A DNA stretch of 64,000 nucleotides from Mariniflexile sp. TRM1-10 (GTDB lineage Bacteria > Bacteroidota > Bacteroidia > Flavobacteriales > Flavobacteriaceae). Under the pieces are notes generated by a model. It was not told the origin of the DNA. It searched no databases and worked only from the letters and a program-made list of their open reading frames with translations. The stretch lies in contig NZ_CP022985.1 in NCBI RefSeq assembly GCF_003425985.1, positions 347,501-411,500 on the forward strand, read 5' to 3'. Positions 15,122 to 24,394 of the stretch are shown in pieces (the first letter of the stretch is position 1; each line of letters begins with the position of its first letter). The translations under genes were made by a program, and so were the position numbers.

Positions 15122-16024
15122 ATGAATGCTCTAAAAACCTTGTTGTATTTTTCCATTTTTAAATATCCTTTAAAGCGGGACGAAATATTTTCATTCTCTA
15201 ATTTGAAAAACAAGGTTCTTTTGGATGAAGAGCTGTCACAACTTTTGGAAAAAAAAGCTATATACAAAATAAACGACTATTATTTATGTGAAAACAATAG
15301 TCTTCATGTTGAAAGAAGAATACTTGGAAATAGTATGGCCAGCGATATATTTCCTAAAGCAATAAAAATTTCAAACTTTATTGCCAAATTTCCTTTTGTT
15401 GAAGGTGTTGGAATTTCGGGATCATTATCAAAAGGTTATCATGATGAAAAAAGCGATATAGATTTCTTTATTATTACTTCTCAAAAAAGGCTTTGGATTG
15501 CACGCACCATACTGGTTCTTTACAAAAAAATATTCTTACTCAATTCAAGAAAATATTTTTGTGTTAATTATTTTATTGCAAGCAATATGCTTGAGATTGA
15601 TGAAAAAAACAGATTTACCGCTACAGAACTCATCACCATGATACCAATGTGTGGCAAAGATGTTTTTCAATCTTTTTATATGGAAAATCAATGGGTGGAA
15701 AATTATTTTTCTAATTATGTAAAAAAAGATGATCAAATCAACACCGTTAAAAAAAACTTTCTAGTTAAACTTACTGAACGTCTGTTAAAAAGTGATTTTG
15801 GAGATTATTTGGATATCTGGTTTATGAAATTTACCTATAAAAAATGGAAAAGTAAGTTTAAAAACTTAGACAAAGCTAGTTTTGATATAGCTATGAAATC
15901 TACAAAAAATGTGTCGAAACACCATCCACAAAATTTTCAAAAAAAGGTTATTGATACTTTAAATGAAAAGTATTCTAAAGTTAAAAAAATTCATAATATC
16001 ACTTTAGAACATGAACATGCTTGA
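15122..16024 (+). CDS. Nucleotidyltransferase-domain protein
   Basis: The 300-residue product shows a pol-beta-type nucleotidyltransferase core at about residues 95-120: GISGSLSKGYHDEKSDIDFF, i.e. the GS-x10-D-x-D pattern that binds metal and NTP. The rest is helical and unlike known acceptor domains. It is the first gene of a tightly packed, AT-rich plus-strand operon; its end overlaps the radical SAM gene by 14 nt. Substrate unknown; context suggests modification of a small molecule, glycan or lipid made by the operon (inference). Confidence 0.75.
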   Translation: MNALKTLLYFSIFKYPLKRDEIFSFSNLKNKVLLDEELSQLLEKKAIYKINDYYLCENNSLHVERRILGNSMASDIFPKAIKISNFIAKFPFVEGVGISGSLSKGYHDEKSDIDFFIITSQKRLWIARTILVLYKKIFLLNSRKYFCVNYFIASNMLEIDEKNRFTATELITMIPMCGKDVFQSFYMENQWVENYFSNYVKKDDQINTVKKNFLVKLTERLLKSDFGDYLDIWFMKFTYKKWKSKFKNLDKASFDIAMKSTKNVSKHHPQNFQKKVIDTLNEKYSKVKKIHNITLEHEHA

Positions 16025-17516
16025 TGTCGTATTCTCACATTCTTACTATTACAAATTCGACCCTAAACAGTGGAAGAACAAAACGCCATACCCACCGTTA
16101 GGCACACTATACGCGGCATCATTTCTTAGAGAAAACGGTTATAAAGTTGGACTTTTTGATACAAATCTTTTAGACAATCCTCAATCAATTAAACCTTTTT
16201 TAGAAACACATAAGCCGAAAATTTTTGTCATTTATGATGATGGGTTCAATTACCTCACAAAAATGTGTTTAACCACCATGCGTGAGGCAGCTTTTAAAAT
16301 GATCAAAATAGCAAAGAAACTGAATTGTACCGTGATTGTTTGTAGTTCTGATGCTACAGACCATTATGAAAAATACATGGAGTCTGGAGCTGATTTTGTA
16401 ATAAAGGGAGAAGGTGAAATAACCTTAAAAGAACTTGTTGATGCCAAAATAAACCATACAGATTTTTCGAATATAAAAGGCATTTGTTTTTTTAAAAATG
16501 ATGAGTTTGTTATGACGCCTAGTCGAACTGTCGCCAAAAACTTAGACGGGTTTTCATTACCAGCTTGGGATTTAGTTGATATGGATGCATACAAATCCAT
16601 CTGGAAACAAGGTGGTAACACATTTACTTTAAATATTGCTACCACCAGAGGTTGCCCTTATAAATGTAATTGGTGCGCAAAACCCATTTATGGCAATCGG
16701 TATAACTCCCATTCGCCAGAATACATTGTAAAACATATTGCATATTTGGTTAAAACATATCAGGTTTCACGTTTTTGGATGTGCGATGATATTTTTGGAT
16801 TGAAACCCAATTGGGTTCAAGAATTCAATCTAGAATTAAAGAAAAAAAACATCAAAATTAAATATTTTATTCAAAGTCGTGTTGATTTATTATTGAAAGA
16901 AGATACTATTGATGCTTTAGCCGAATCAGGGTTGGAAGAAGTTTGGGTTGGTGCTGAAAGCGCTTCTCAAAAAATTTTGGACGCCATGGATAAAGGCACC
17001 AAAGTTGAGGAAATATACCAAGCAACTCGATTATTAAAAGAAAAAAATATTAAAGTAGCTTTCTTTTTGCAATTTGGTTACCTAACAGAAAATCAAAATG
17101 ATATTCAGAAAACAATACAAATGGTAAAAGAATTATTACCAGATAATATAGGTATTTCAGTATCATATCCATTGCCTGGAACCCAGTTTTATGAAAAAGT
17201 AAAAGATGATTTAAAACTAAAAGCCAACTGGAAAGATTCGGACGATTTAGACATGATGTTTCATGGAACCTATCCATCAAATTATTACAGAAAATTACAG
17301 CGTTTTGTTCATAAAGAATATAGAAAAAGCCAAGGAATTTACAATTTAAAACAACTTTTTCAATCAAAACCATCTGTCATAAAATTGAAATCCATTGTAA
17401 AATTAGGCTATTATATCCCTAGTAGTTTTGTAGATAAATTGAAATTGAAAGCATTGAGCACCTTTGTCAAAGCTCAAAACTTTGACAAAGATTATGAAAG
17501 AAATTTATTGAATTAA
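16011..17516 (+). CDS. B12-binding-type radical SAM protein (1)
   Basis: The 501-residue product has an N-terminal cobalamin-binding-like Rossmann domain (about residues 1-150: TPYPPLGTLYAASFLRENGY, GADFVIKGEGEITLKELV) and a radical SAM core (about 195-420) with CPYKCNWC holding the 4Fe-4S cluster. This is the BchE/HpnP-like layout; such enzymes methylate or rearrange unactivated carbons or phosphorus. The classical DxHxxG cobalamin motif is not evident, so B12 use is uncertain. A second ATG three codons in (16017) is an alternative start. It is co-transcribed with two methyltransferases and a second radical SAM gene. Confidence 0.88.
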   Translation: MNMLDVVFSHSYYYKFDPKQWKNKTPYPPLGTLYAASFLRENGYKVGLFDTNLLDNPQSIKPFLETHKPKIFVIYDDGFNYLTKMCLTTMREAAFKMIKIAKKLNCTVIVCSSDATDHYEKYMESGADFVIKGEGEITLKELVDAKINHTDFSNIKGICFFKNDEFVMTPSRTVAKNLDGFSLPAWDLVDMDAYKSIWKQGGNTFTLNIATTRGCPYKCNWCAKPIYGNRYNSHSPEYIVKHIAYLVKTYQVSRFWMCDDIFGLKPNWVQEFNLELKKKNIKIKYFIQSRVDLLLKEDTIDALAESGLEEVWVGAESASQKILDAMDKGTKVEEIYQATRLLKEKNIKVAFFLQFGYLTENQNDIQKTIQMVKELLPDNIGISVSYPLPGTQFYEKVKDDLKLKANWKDSDDLDMMFHGTYPSNYYRKLQRFVHKEYRKSQGIYNLKQLFQSKPSVIKLKSIVKLGYYIPSSFVDKLKLKALSTFVKAQNFDKDYERNLLN

Positions 17517-17526
17517 ACTAAAGAAG

Positions 17527-18465
17527 ATGAATTGGAAAGTAAAAGCCCTCCTTCAAAAAATATTATCCAAAACAAAGTTGGGCGATAGCTTTAACCATAT
17601 TCCTGTAACCTTAAATAAAAACTATCATAAAAATGTTACTATTTATCAAACTTATGAATGTTTAAGAAAATTTAGTCATAGTAACATAAATTTATCCTCC
17701 AAAAAAATTGCTCTTGAAATAGGAACCGGATATTCATTAATAGCATCTACTGTTTTATCCTTACTAGGTTTTTATGAAATAATTACTGTTGATATAACGC
17801 GAGATATTAAATTTTCAACATTTAAAAAACAAATAAAACATTTAAAAAGCGTAGAGTTAATAAAAAATATTATCCCTAACAGTGTTCTAACTGAAAAAGA
17901 AATTCTTGAGAAAATTGAAATACTTCAGCAAGCTAAAACTTTAGATATAGTATTTGATATTTTAAAAATTGAATATGTTGCTCCTTATACTTTAGCTGAT
18001 ATTAAAAACTATTCACATAAATTTGATTACATAACATCCCAAGTGGTATTAGAACACATTCCTCCAACTATTATAAATGAAATTTTTAAGTTTATAAAAG
18101 AAACTTTAGCTGAAAAAGAAACTAGTGTTCATACTATCAACTTTATAGATCATTATGCTAATCCTGGATTTTTTCAAGACAAGAAAATTTCAGAATTTAA
18201 TTTTTTAAGATATTCTGATAAATATTGGAATTTCTGGTCAGGAAACCCTATTGCCTACACTAATAGACTTTCCTTTCTATTTTATTTAGAGTTATGCAAA
18301 AAACACAATCTAAAAGTAATCGATTTTATTGGAGAGAATTATAGAGAAAGAAAAGAATTAAATCACAAACTTATTCACAGTGATATCTTGAAAAAATATA
18401 GTTCAACTACAAATGTTGAAGATTTAACAAGATTTCAAAGAGGAACATTAATAATTTCAAATTAA
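17527..18465 (+). CDS. SAM-dependent methyltransferase (1)
   Basis: The 312-residue product contains LEIGTGYSLIAS (motif I, about residues 60-72), TVDITRD (acidic residue binding the ribose hydroxyls) and FDYITSQVVLEHIP (motif around the class I beta4 strand). The spacing between motifs is long, with an inserted helical region at 100-150. It would transfer methyl from S-adenosylmethionine in the cytoplasm; acceptor unknown. It lies 10 nt after the radical SAM gene and 2 nt before a second methyltransferase. Very AT-rich codon usage. Confidence 0.82.
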   Translation: MNWKVKALLQKILSKTKLGDSFNHIPVTLNKNYHKNVTIYQTYECLRKFSHSNINLSSKKIALEIGTGYSLIASTVLSLLGFYEIITVDITRDIKFSTFKKQIKHLKSVELIKNIIPNSVLTEKEILEKIEILQQAKTLDIVFDILKIEYVAPYTLADIKNYSHKFDYITSQVVLEHIPPTIINEIFKFIKETLAEKETSVHTINFIDHYANPGFFQDKKISEFNFLRYSDKYWNFWSGNPIAYTNRLSFLFYLELCKKHNLKVIDFIGENYRERKELNHKLIHSDILKKYSSTTNVEDLTRFQRGTLIISN

Positions 18466-18467
18466 TA

Positions 18468-19244
18468 ATGAAAGCCAGTTTTGATATAGCAGCAAATACA
18501 TATGATCAATCTTTCACAAATACAAAGATTGGCAGACTTCAACGCAATTTAGTTTACCAATTACTCTCAAAACATTTACATCAAATAAAAGATATTCTTG
18601 AAATCAATTGTGGAACTGGTGAAGATGCTATTTGGTTAGCCAAACAAAACTTCAATATATTGGCCACTGATATTTCTGAAAAAATGATTACTGTTGGAAA
18701 AACAAAAAATCAATATCATAACTTAACTTTTGCACTTTTAGACATTAATCAAATTCCTGAGAAAAAAGATATTGGAACGTTTGATATGGTTTTCTCTAAT
18801 TTTGGTGGGTTAAACTGCTTAACTAAAACTGAACTAGAACTTTTCTTTAACAGTATTACCAACAATCTTAATAAAAGAGGCAAACTAGCCTTGGTAATCA
18901 TGCCTAAAAACACGACTTGGGAACAATTTTACTTCCTTTTAAAAGGAAAATTTTCCAAAGCCTTTAGACGAAAAAAAGAAGTTGCAATAGCTAATGTAGA
19001 TGGAGAAAATGTACCAACCTATTATTATAATCCAAAAGATATTATAAATTTAGCTAAAACAAGTTTTAATATTCTAGAAAGTAAACCCATTGGCTTTTTT
19101 ATTCCGCCCTCCTATTTAGAGCCCTTTTTTAAAAATAAAATAGGTCTTTTAAATTTTTTAAATCATTTGGAAAACAGAATCAAAGGCTGGTCATTACTTT
19201 CAAAATATGCCGATCATTACATTATAATCTTAGAAAAAAAATGA
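18468..19244 (+). CDS. SAM-dependent methyltransferase (2)
   Basis: This 258-residue class I methyltransferase begins MKASFDIAANTYDQSFTNTK, followed by ILEINCGTGEDAIWLAKQNF (motif I, about residues 42-60), ATDISEKMI (motif II) and FDMVFSNFGGLNCL (post-motif). The N-terminal FDxxAxxYDxxF is typical of the UbiE/Methyltransf_11/25 class. Its last codons overlap the following radical SAM gene by 4 nt (ATGA), indicating coupling. Acceptor unknown; a small molecule or glycan in this pathway is likely. Confidence 0.9.
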   Translation: MKASFDIAANTYDQSFTNTKIGRLQRNLVYQLLSKHLHQIKDILEINCGTGEDAIWLAKQNFNILATDISEKMITVGKTKNQYHNLTFALLDINQIPEKKDIGTFDMVFSNFGGLNCLTKTELELFFNSITNNLNKRGKLALVIMPKNTTWEQFYFLLKGKFSKAFRRKKEVAIANVDGENVPTYYYNPKDIINLAKTSFNILESKPIGFFIPPSYLEPFFKNKIGLLNFLNHLENRIKGWSLLSKYADHYIIILEKK

Positions 19245-20611
19245 GTGTTTTATTTACACATGCTTATTATTTATCTGATGATCCAAAAGAGCAAAAGATA
19301 ATGAAACCCTATCCACCATTAGGGTTGTTGTATGTGTCTGCTTATTTATTAAATAAACATATTCCCAATGCTGTATTTGATAGCACTTTTTCAAATCAAA
19401 AAGAACAACTACAATTCATTTTAGACAAAAGACCAAAAATAGTTTGTATTTACACGAATCTAATGACTAAAATTGAAGTTATTAAATTGATTAAAGTCTT
19501 AAAAACGGAAAAATACAACCATCCAAAAATTGTGCTTGGTGGTCCAGATGTTTCTTATAATATTGAAAATTACTTAAATACTGGTGCTGATTTTTTAGTC
19601 ATTGGTGAAGGAGAAGAAACCACTTTTGAATTGTACACTGCTATTCTAAATAATCAAAACTATAATGAAATAAACGGCATTGCTTTTTTAGAAAATGGAA
19701 ATGTGGTTCAAACCAAAGCACGAACAAAATTTAGGGAACTTGACGCATTACCATTGCCCAATAGAAAAGCTATAAACATGCAAAAATACTTGGACACTTG
19801 GAAAAACAATCACGGACAAAGTTCGATGACTGTTTCTACACAACGTGGCTGCCCTTATACCTGCAAATGGTGCAGTACTGCTGTTTATGGACAAAGTTAT
19901 AGAAGAAGACCTGCAGAACAAGTCGCTGCTGAAATGAAGCTGTTAAAAGAACAATACAACCCAGATGCTATATGGTTTGTAGATGATGTTTTTACGGTGA
20001 GCCATAAATGGTTATTAGCTTTTAAAGAAGAAGTTTTAAATCAAGAAGCTGTTATTCCTTTTGAATGCATAACCAGAGCGGAACGTTTAAATGATGACAT
20101 TTTACAGTTATTAAAAGAAGTTGGTTGTTTTAGAATTTGGATTGGAGCAGAAAGTGGTTCACAGAAAATAATTGATTTAATGGACAGACGTGTTGATGTT
20201 AACGTGGTAAAAGAAGCCATCCAGAAAACAAATCAATTAGGAATTGAAACTGGGACTTTTATTATGCTAGGTTATCCCGGAGAAACAGAAAAAGACATCT
20301 CAGAAACGATACAATATTTGAAAGATGCCAACCCTACACACTATACCATAACCATCGCATATCCTATAAAAGGCACATCCCTATATAATGATATTGAAGA
20401 CAAGATAACAATGGCTCCAGATTGGGAAACCTCAACGGATAGAGATATTGATTTTAAAAGAACCTATTCTCGTAAATATTATGATTATGCTGTTTCCAAA
20501 GTAGTAAACGAAGTAGAATTTTATAAAAAAAGAAAAAACAACTTAACGGCTGCCCTGAAGCATAAAACAAAAGCGGTTTTAGCAAGTGGATTGATGATTT
20601 TAAATAGATAA
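19241..20611 (+). CDS. B12-binding-type radical SAM protein (2)
   Basis: The 456-residue product is a diverged paralogue of the enzyme at 16011: MKPYPPLGLLYVSAYLLNK opens the Rossmann domain, GADFLVIGEGEETTFELY matches its GADFVIKGEGE block, and CPYTCKWC supplies the cluster ligands of the SAM core. It also keeps the pattern IWIGAESGSQKIIDLMDRR and the PGETEKDISET segment found in BchE-like enzymes. Two such enzymes with two methyltransferases suggest successive modifications of one product. It is followed 2 nt later by the exporter gene. Confidence 0.9.
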   Translation: MSVLFTHAYYLSDDPKEQKIMKPYPPLGLLYVSAYLLNKHIPNAVFDSTFSNQKEQLQFILDKRPKIVCIYTNLMTKIEVIKLIKVLKTEKYNHPKIVLGGPDVSYNIENYLNTGADFLVIGEGEETTFELYTAILNNQNYNEINGIAFLENGNVVQTKARTKFRELDALPLPNRKAINMQKYLDTWKNNHGQSSMTVSTQRGCPYTCKWCSTAVYGQSYRRRPAEQVAAEMKLLKEQYNPDAIWFVDDVFTVSHKWLLAFKEEVLNQEAVIPFECITRAERLNDDILQLLKEVGCFRIWIGAESGSQKIIDLMDRRVDVNVVKEAIQKTNQLGIETGTFIMLGYPGETEKDISETIQYLKDANPTHYTITIAYPIKGTSLYNDIEDKITMAPDWETSTDRDIDFKRTYSRKYYDYAVSKVVNEVEFYKKRKNNLTAALKHKTKAVLASGLMILNR

Positions 20612-20613
20612 AA

Positions 20614-22299
20614 GTGAGTATAAAACAAACATATTTAAATATTAAAAGTGTAATTCCAAATAATAAGAGAAGAAAAATAAAGCACTTTATATATAGAAGT
20701 ATATTATTTGCTTTTTTGGATTTAATCTCTATTTCTTTAATGATTCCTGTAATTATTTTGCTTTTTAACCCTGAAAAAATCAAAGAATTAAGTATTAAGT
20801 ATTTTTCTTTTAATTTAGATATCTCTACTTTTCAAATTCAATTTTTTTTAGGTTTACTAATCTTTTTTTACTTAGTTAAAATTATTTTACAAACAAGATT
20901 CAATACGTCTTTATATGTTTTCTTTTATAATATATCTACAGAAATAACCATTGAAAGCACAAATAATTTTGTTTTCCAAAGCTATAATAAACATCAACAT
21001 TTGAATAAAGGGAAAATCATTCAAGATATCAACACAATACCCGAAGATTTTAGTTGCAAATTCCTATTGTCGTTTGTGAATCTAATTACTGAAACAATTG
21101 TCTTATTTCTTATTTTAGTTGTTCTTCTAATTGCTTATTTTAAACTAACCTTAATTGCTGTGCTTGTCCTTTTTCTTTTGGCAACATTGATGTACTTAAA
21201 CAAAAAAAAACAATTAAACCTAATAAATTCTATTTTTAAAGAATCACAAGCAAAATCAAATTCAGAATTATTAAACATCTTAAATGGTTATTTAGAGATT
21301 AGAAACTCCGGGAATTATCCAATCTTTTTAGAACGCTTTAAAAAAGAAAAAAAAATCCTTAACAAAGTTACAGGGCGATTAATTTCTTTCAATCCAAATT
21401 ACAGTAGGTACCTAGAGTTTGCATTAATAATATCGTTAATTTTATTTACAATAATAAATTTTGGCAATAAAAACGTCATTATACTTTTAACTGTTTTTGG
21501 GACTTCAAGTTTGAGATTAATCCCTTCAATCAGTAAAATACTAAGTGCTTTAACATTGATAAAAACTTACAGATATTCATTAGATATTTTATTGAGTCAT
21601 GAACAAAATAATGTGATTAATAATCTCAGAATAAATTATGAAAGTCAATTAAAATTAGAAAATATAAGTTTTGATTATGATGGTAATTCTATTCTGGAAA
21701 ATATAAATCTAACAATAGACAAAGGTTCTTTTATTGGTATAAAAGGTGATTCTGGCATAGGAAAAACAACATTGTTATATATCATCTTAGGGATAATCAA
21801 ACCTAAAAAAGGAAATTGTTTTATTGACAAAATAAAAATTGAAAATTATGATTTCTTACCTTTTGCTAATTATGTGCCTCAACAACCTTTTCTCTTCAAC
21901 GGAACCATTATAGAAAATATCGTTTTAGGGCAAAACCCTAATGAAATAGATTATAATTATATTTACTATTTATGTAAAAAGCTGGAATTACATGAAATTA
22001 TTGAAAAAATGGATAATAAATATGAAACAGAAATCACTCTTGAAAGTTCTCGTCTTTCAGGTGGACAAAAACAACGTTTAGCATTAGTAAGAGCTCTATA
22101 CACAAGACCTTCATTATTAATTTTAGATGAAGCTATCAATCAACAAGACAAGCATTTAGAAAAAGTAATCTTTGATTTTTTAAGCAAAATAAATCAAAAA
22201 GATAATACAACTATACTATCTGTATCACATAACGATAATAATGACATTTTTTATAGAAATATTTATAAAATAGAAAACAAATCTCTAAAACTACTCTAA
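20614..22299 (+). CDS. ABC exporter, fused permease-ATPase
   Basis: The 561-residue product starts at GTG (GTGAGTATAAAA, 2 nt after the previous stop; no usable ATG nearby). Six hydrophobic segments occupy about 1-310; the ATPase domain has Walker A GDSGIGKTT (about residue 385), Q-loop YVPQQPF, signature LSGGQKQR, Walker B SLLILDEA and H-loop VSHND. The D-loop reads INQQDKH rather than TSALD. The layout is that of half-size lipid, peptide or glycan exporters (PglK/MsbA/HlyB-like). It is the probable export step for the product made by this operon. Extremely AT-rich. Confidence 0.9.
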   Translation: MSIKQTYLNIKSVIPNNKRRKIKHFIYRSILFAFLDLISISLMIPVIILLFNPEKIKELSIKYFSFNLDISTFQIQFFLGLLIFFYLVKIILQTRFNTSLYVFFYNISTEITIESTNNFVFQSYNKHQHLNKGKIIQDINTIPEDFSCKFLLSFVNLITETIVLFLILVVLLIAYFKLTLIAVLVLFLLATLMYLNKKKQLNLINSIFKESQAKSNSELLNILNGYLEIRNSGNYPIFLERFKKEKKILNKVTGRLISFNPNYSRYLEFALIISLILFTIINFGNKNVIILLTVFGTSSLRLIPSISKILSALTLIKTYRYSLDILLSHEQNNVINNLRINYESQLKLENISFDYDGNSILENINLTIDKGSFIGIKGDSGIGKTTLLYIILGIIKPKKGNCFIDKIKIENYDFLPFANYVPQQPFLFNGTIIENIVLGQNPNEIDYNYIYYLCKKLELHEIIEKMDNKYETEITLESSRLSGGQKQRLALVRALYTRPSLLILDEAINQQDKHLEKVIFDFLSKINQKDNTTILSVSHNDNNDIFYRNIYKIENKSLKLL

Positions 22300-22300
22300 A

Positions 22301-23360
22301 ATGAAAAAGAGATTATTGTTTATTTCTCCTTTATTTCCTGAAAACGACAAAGAAAATCATATAGTGCCTTTTGTAAGTCAATTTTCTACTGCTTTTACGG
22401 AAAATGTGGAGGTAGATTTAATTAGCCTATTTTTTCCGAAATCGAAACCTTACAAGTATAACATATAACAATGTAAATGTATATCCCATTGGAAATGGTT
22501 TCAAAAGATATTATGTATTCTTACCCTATTTAATAAAAGCTATTTATAAAGGTTTCATCTTTGTAAAAAAAAAAACAAGTATGATGATATTTTATGCTTT
22601 TTGTATAGAGAAAGTAGTTTACTTGGAAAAATATTATCTTCTATTTTCAAAATAAAACTACGCATTTGGATGCTAGGTCAAGATGCCAAATCAACTAATA
22701 AATACCCAAAGCTATTAAAACTATCAGGTGAAGAAATAATAATGATCTCCGAACATCAAAAATTAATATTTCTTAATGACCATCATATTGAAGCAAAACG
22801 AATTGCTAATGTATCAATCGATATTAAAAAATTTCCTCAATTAAATACTAGCAATAGAGAAATTACAATTTTAGGTGTTGGTAATTTAAGTGATTAAAAA
22901 ATTATTCTCTTTTTATTGATATTCTATCTATTATAAAAAAAGAATTTAAAGATGTAAAAGCCATCATTTGCAGAGCCAACGCAGGTGATAAAGCAAATCT
23001 TGAAAAAAAATAAATGCTTTGGATTTACAAGACAATATTCTACTTACAGGAAGTATTTCCAAAAAAAGAAGTTTTAGAATACATGAATAATGCTAAAATA
23101 TTTCTACACACTTCAAAATTTGAAGGTAGTGGTACAGTTTTACATGAAGCTCTCTATACCGGTTGTAATGTAGTAAGTACAATTCCAATAGAAAACCCTA
23201 ACAACATTAAAGATTCTTTTTTCTATAGTACTAACAAAACAGAACTAGAAAATAGAATATTAACAGTTTTAAAAAGTGATTTTAAAGCTAAAAGAATTGA
23301 GAAATTCAAAATGGAAGATACTATACTGTAAAGGAAATTTATGATTCTTTTTATAACTAA
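22301..23360 (+). pseudogene. GT4-family glycosyltransferase, broken by about six frameshifts
   Basis: The ATG at 22301 opens KKRLLFISPLFPEND, a GT4-like N-terminus, but the frame stops at 22466. Following the homology by eye requires shifts near 22466, in the 11-A run at 22565-22575, near 22895, in the A run at 23003-23010, in the 7-A run at 23061-23067 and near 23325; the restored tail ends EIYDSFYN-stop at 23360. Recognisable GT4 parts include KYDDILCFLYRES, LGVGNLSD, DNILLTGSIS and KFEGSGTVLHEALYTGC (sugar-nucleotide-binding helix). Neighbouring genes are intact. Homopolymer sequencing error is an alternative for some shifts but not easily for all six. Confidence 0.85.
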
Positions 23361-24394
23361 CGTAATTTATTAATTGCTTGTATTCTTTTTTGTTTTAAAA
23401 ATTTGAAAATTTGATTCGATAAATCCCATCCTAAAAAGCGATGTATTTCTAATAATTGTAATTGTAACTTATCTTTAATTGAAAGACTAATATTTTCATC
23501 CTTAAGCACTTTTTTAAAGGTCATTAAAGTATCGTGAAAAATTTTTCTAACATGGGTTAGGTTTATAATATAATCTTTATCAATAACTTGAAATAAATAA
23601 TTACCAACAATCATATCTAAATAATACTTAGCAATTTTATTTTTCAACTTACTTTCACCCTGATATTTTTTAAGAGTACTAAGTTCTAATTCAAATACTC
23701 TTTGATAATCTAAAATCCGTTTTTCCTCAAGCACTCTCCTTGTTATTGATGTATCTCTTTTATGTATTTTTAAAAGACTTTCTTTTATTAAATAAGCATT
23801 AGATGCTAAAAACAAATATTCTAATAAATAAGGGGTATCTTCAAACCATATTCCCTTAACAAACTTAATCCTCTTTGCTATATCAGATTTATATATTTTA
23901 CCCCAAACCGTCTCAGAAATCCCATATGAAAACATTTGTGGAATTAATTCGCTCGTTCTTTTAATATCTTTCAAATTATCTTTCCAACCAGAAACAAACT
24001 CAACATCTCCATTTTTATTTATAACTGAAAATCTGCACAACACCAAATCTGACTTTTCTTTTATTATTTTATCGATGCAAATACTAATCATCTCTTTTTC
24101 TAACTCATCGTCAGCATCCAAAAAAGTCACATACTCTCCTTTTATTGCACTCAATCCATGATTCCTAGCTTCACTTAGACCGCTGTTTTTAATAGTAAAA
24201 ATTTTAATGTTTTCAAAATACGACTCAAAATTTTCAGCTATTTGTAAAGAATTATCTGTTGAACCATCATTTATTAAAACAACTTCTAAATTCTTATAAA
24301 TCTGATTTTTAACCGACTCCAAACATCTTGCCAACAATTTTTCTTCATTATAAAAAGTGATAATTATTGACACAAGTGGTTCATCATGCTTCAT
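23357..24394 (-). CDS. GT2-family glycosyltransferase
   Basis: The 345-residue product has the GT-A N-terminus VSIIITFYNEEKLLARCLES, the first Asp of the nucleotide site in LINDGSTDNS, NSGLSEARNHG and the DxD-like FLDADDELE (about residue 90-100). It lacks membrane helices, so acts in the cytoplasm, probably adding a sugar to a surface glycan. The C-terminal half is helical. Its stop overlaps the end of the broken GT4 gene on the other strand by 4 nt, and its start overlaps the nucleoside phosphorylase-like gene by 11 nt. Confidence 0.92.
   Translation of the reverse strand: MKHDEPLVSIIITFYNEEKLLARCLESVKNQIYKNLEVVLINDGSTDNSLQIAENFESYFENIKIFTIKNSGLSEARNHGLSAIKGEYVTFLDADDELEKEMISICIDKIIKEKSDLVLCRFSVINKNGDVEFVSGWKDNLKDIKRTSELIPQMFSYGISETVWGKIYKSDIAKRIKFVKGIWFEDTPYLLEYLFLASNAYLIKESLLKIHKRDTSITRRVLEEKRILDYQRVFELELSTLKKYQGESKLKNKIAKYYLDMIVGNYLFQVIDKDYIINLTHVRKIFHDTLMTFKKVLKDENISLSIKDKLQLQLLEIHRFLGWDLSNQIFKFLKQKRIQAINKLR

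Noticed and set aside
22601..22897. 98-codon open frame as an intact gene
   Set aside because: It is one segment of a broken GT4 glycosyltransferase; it starts inside the expected protein and ends at a frameshift.
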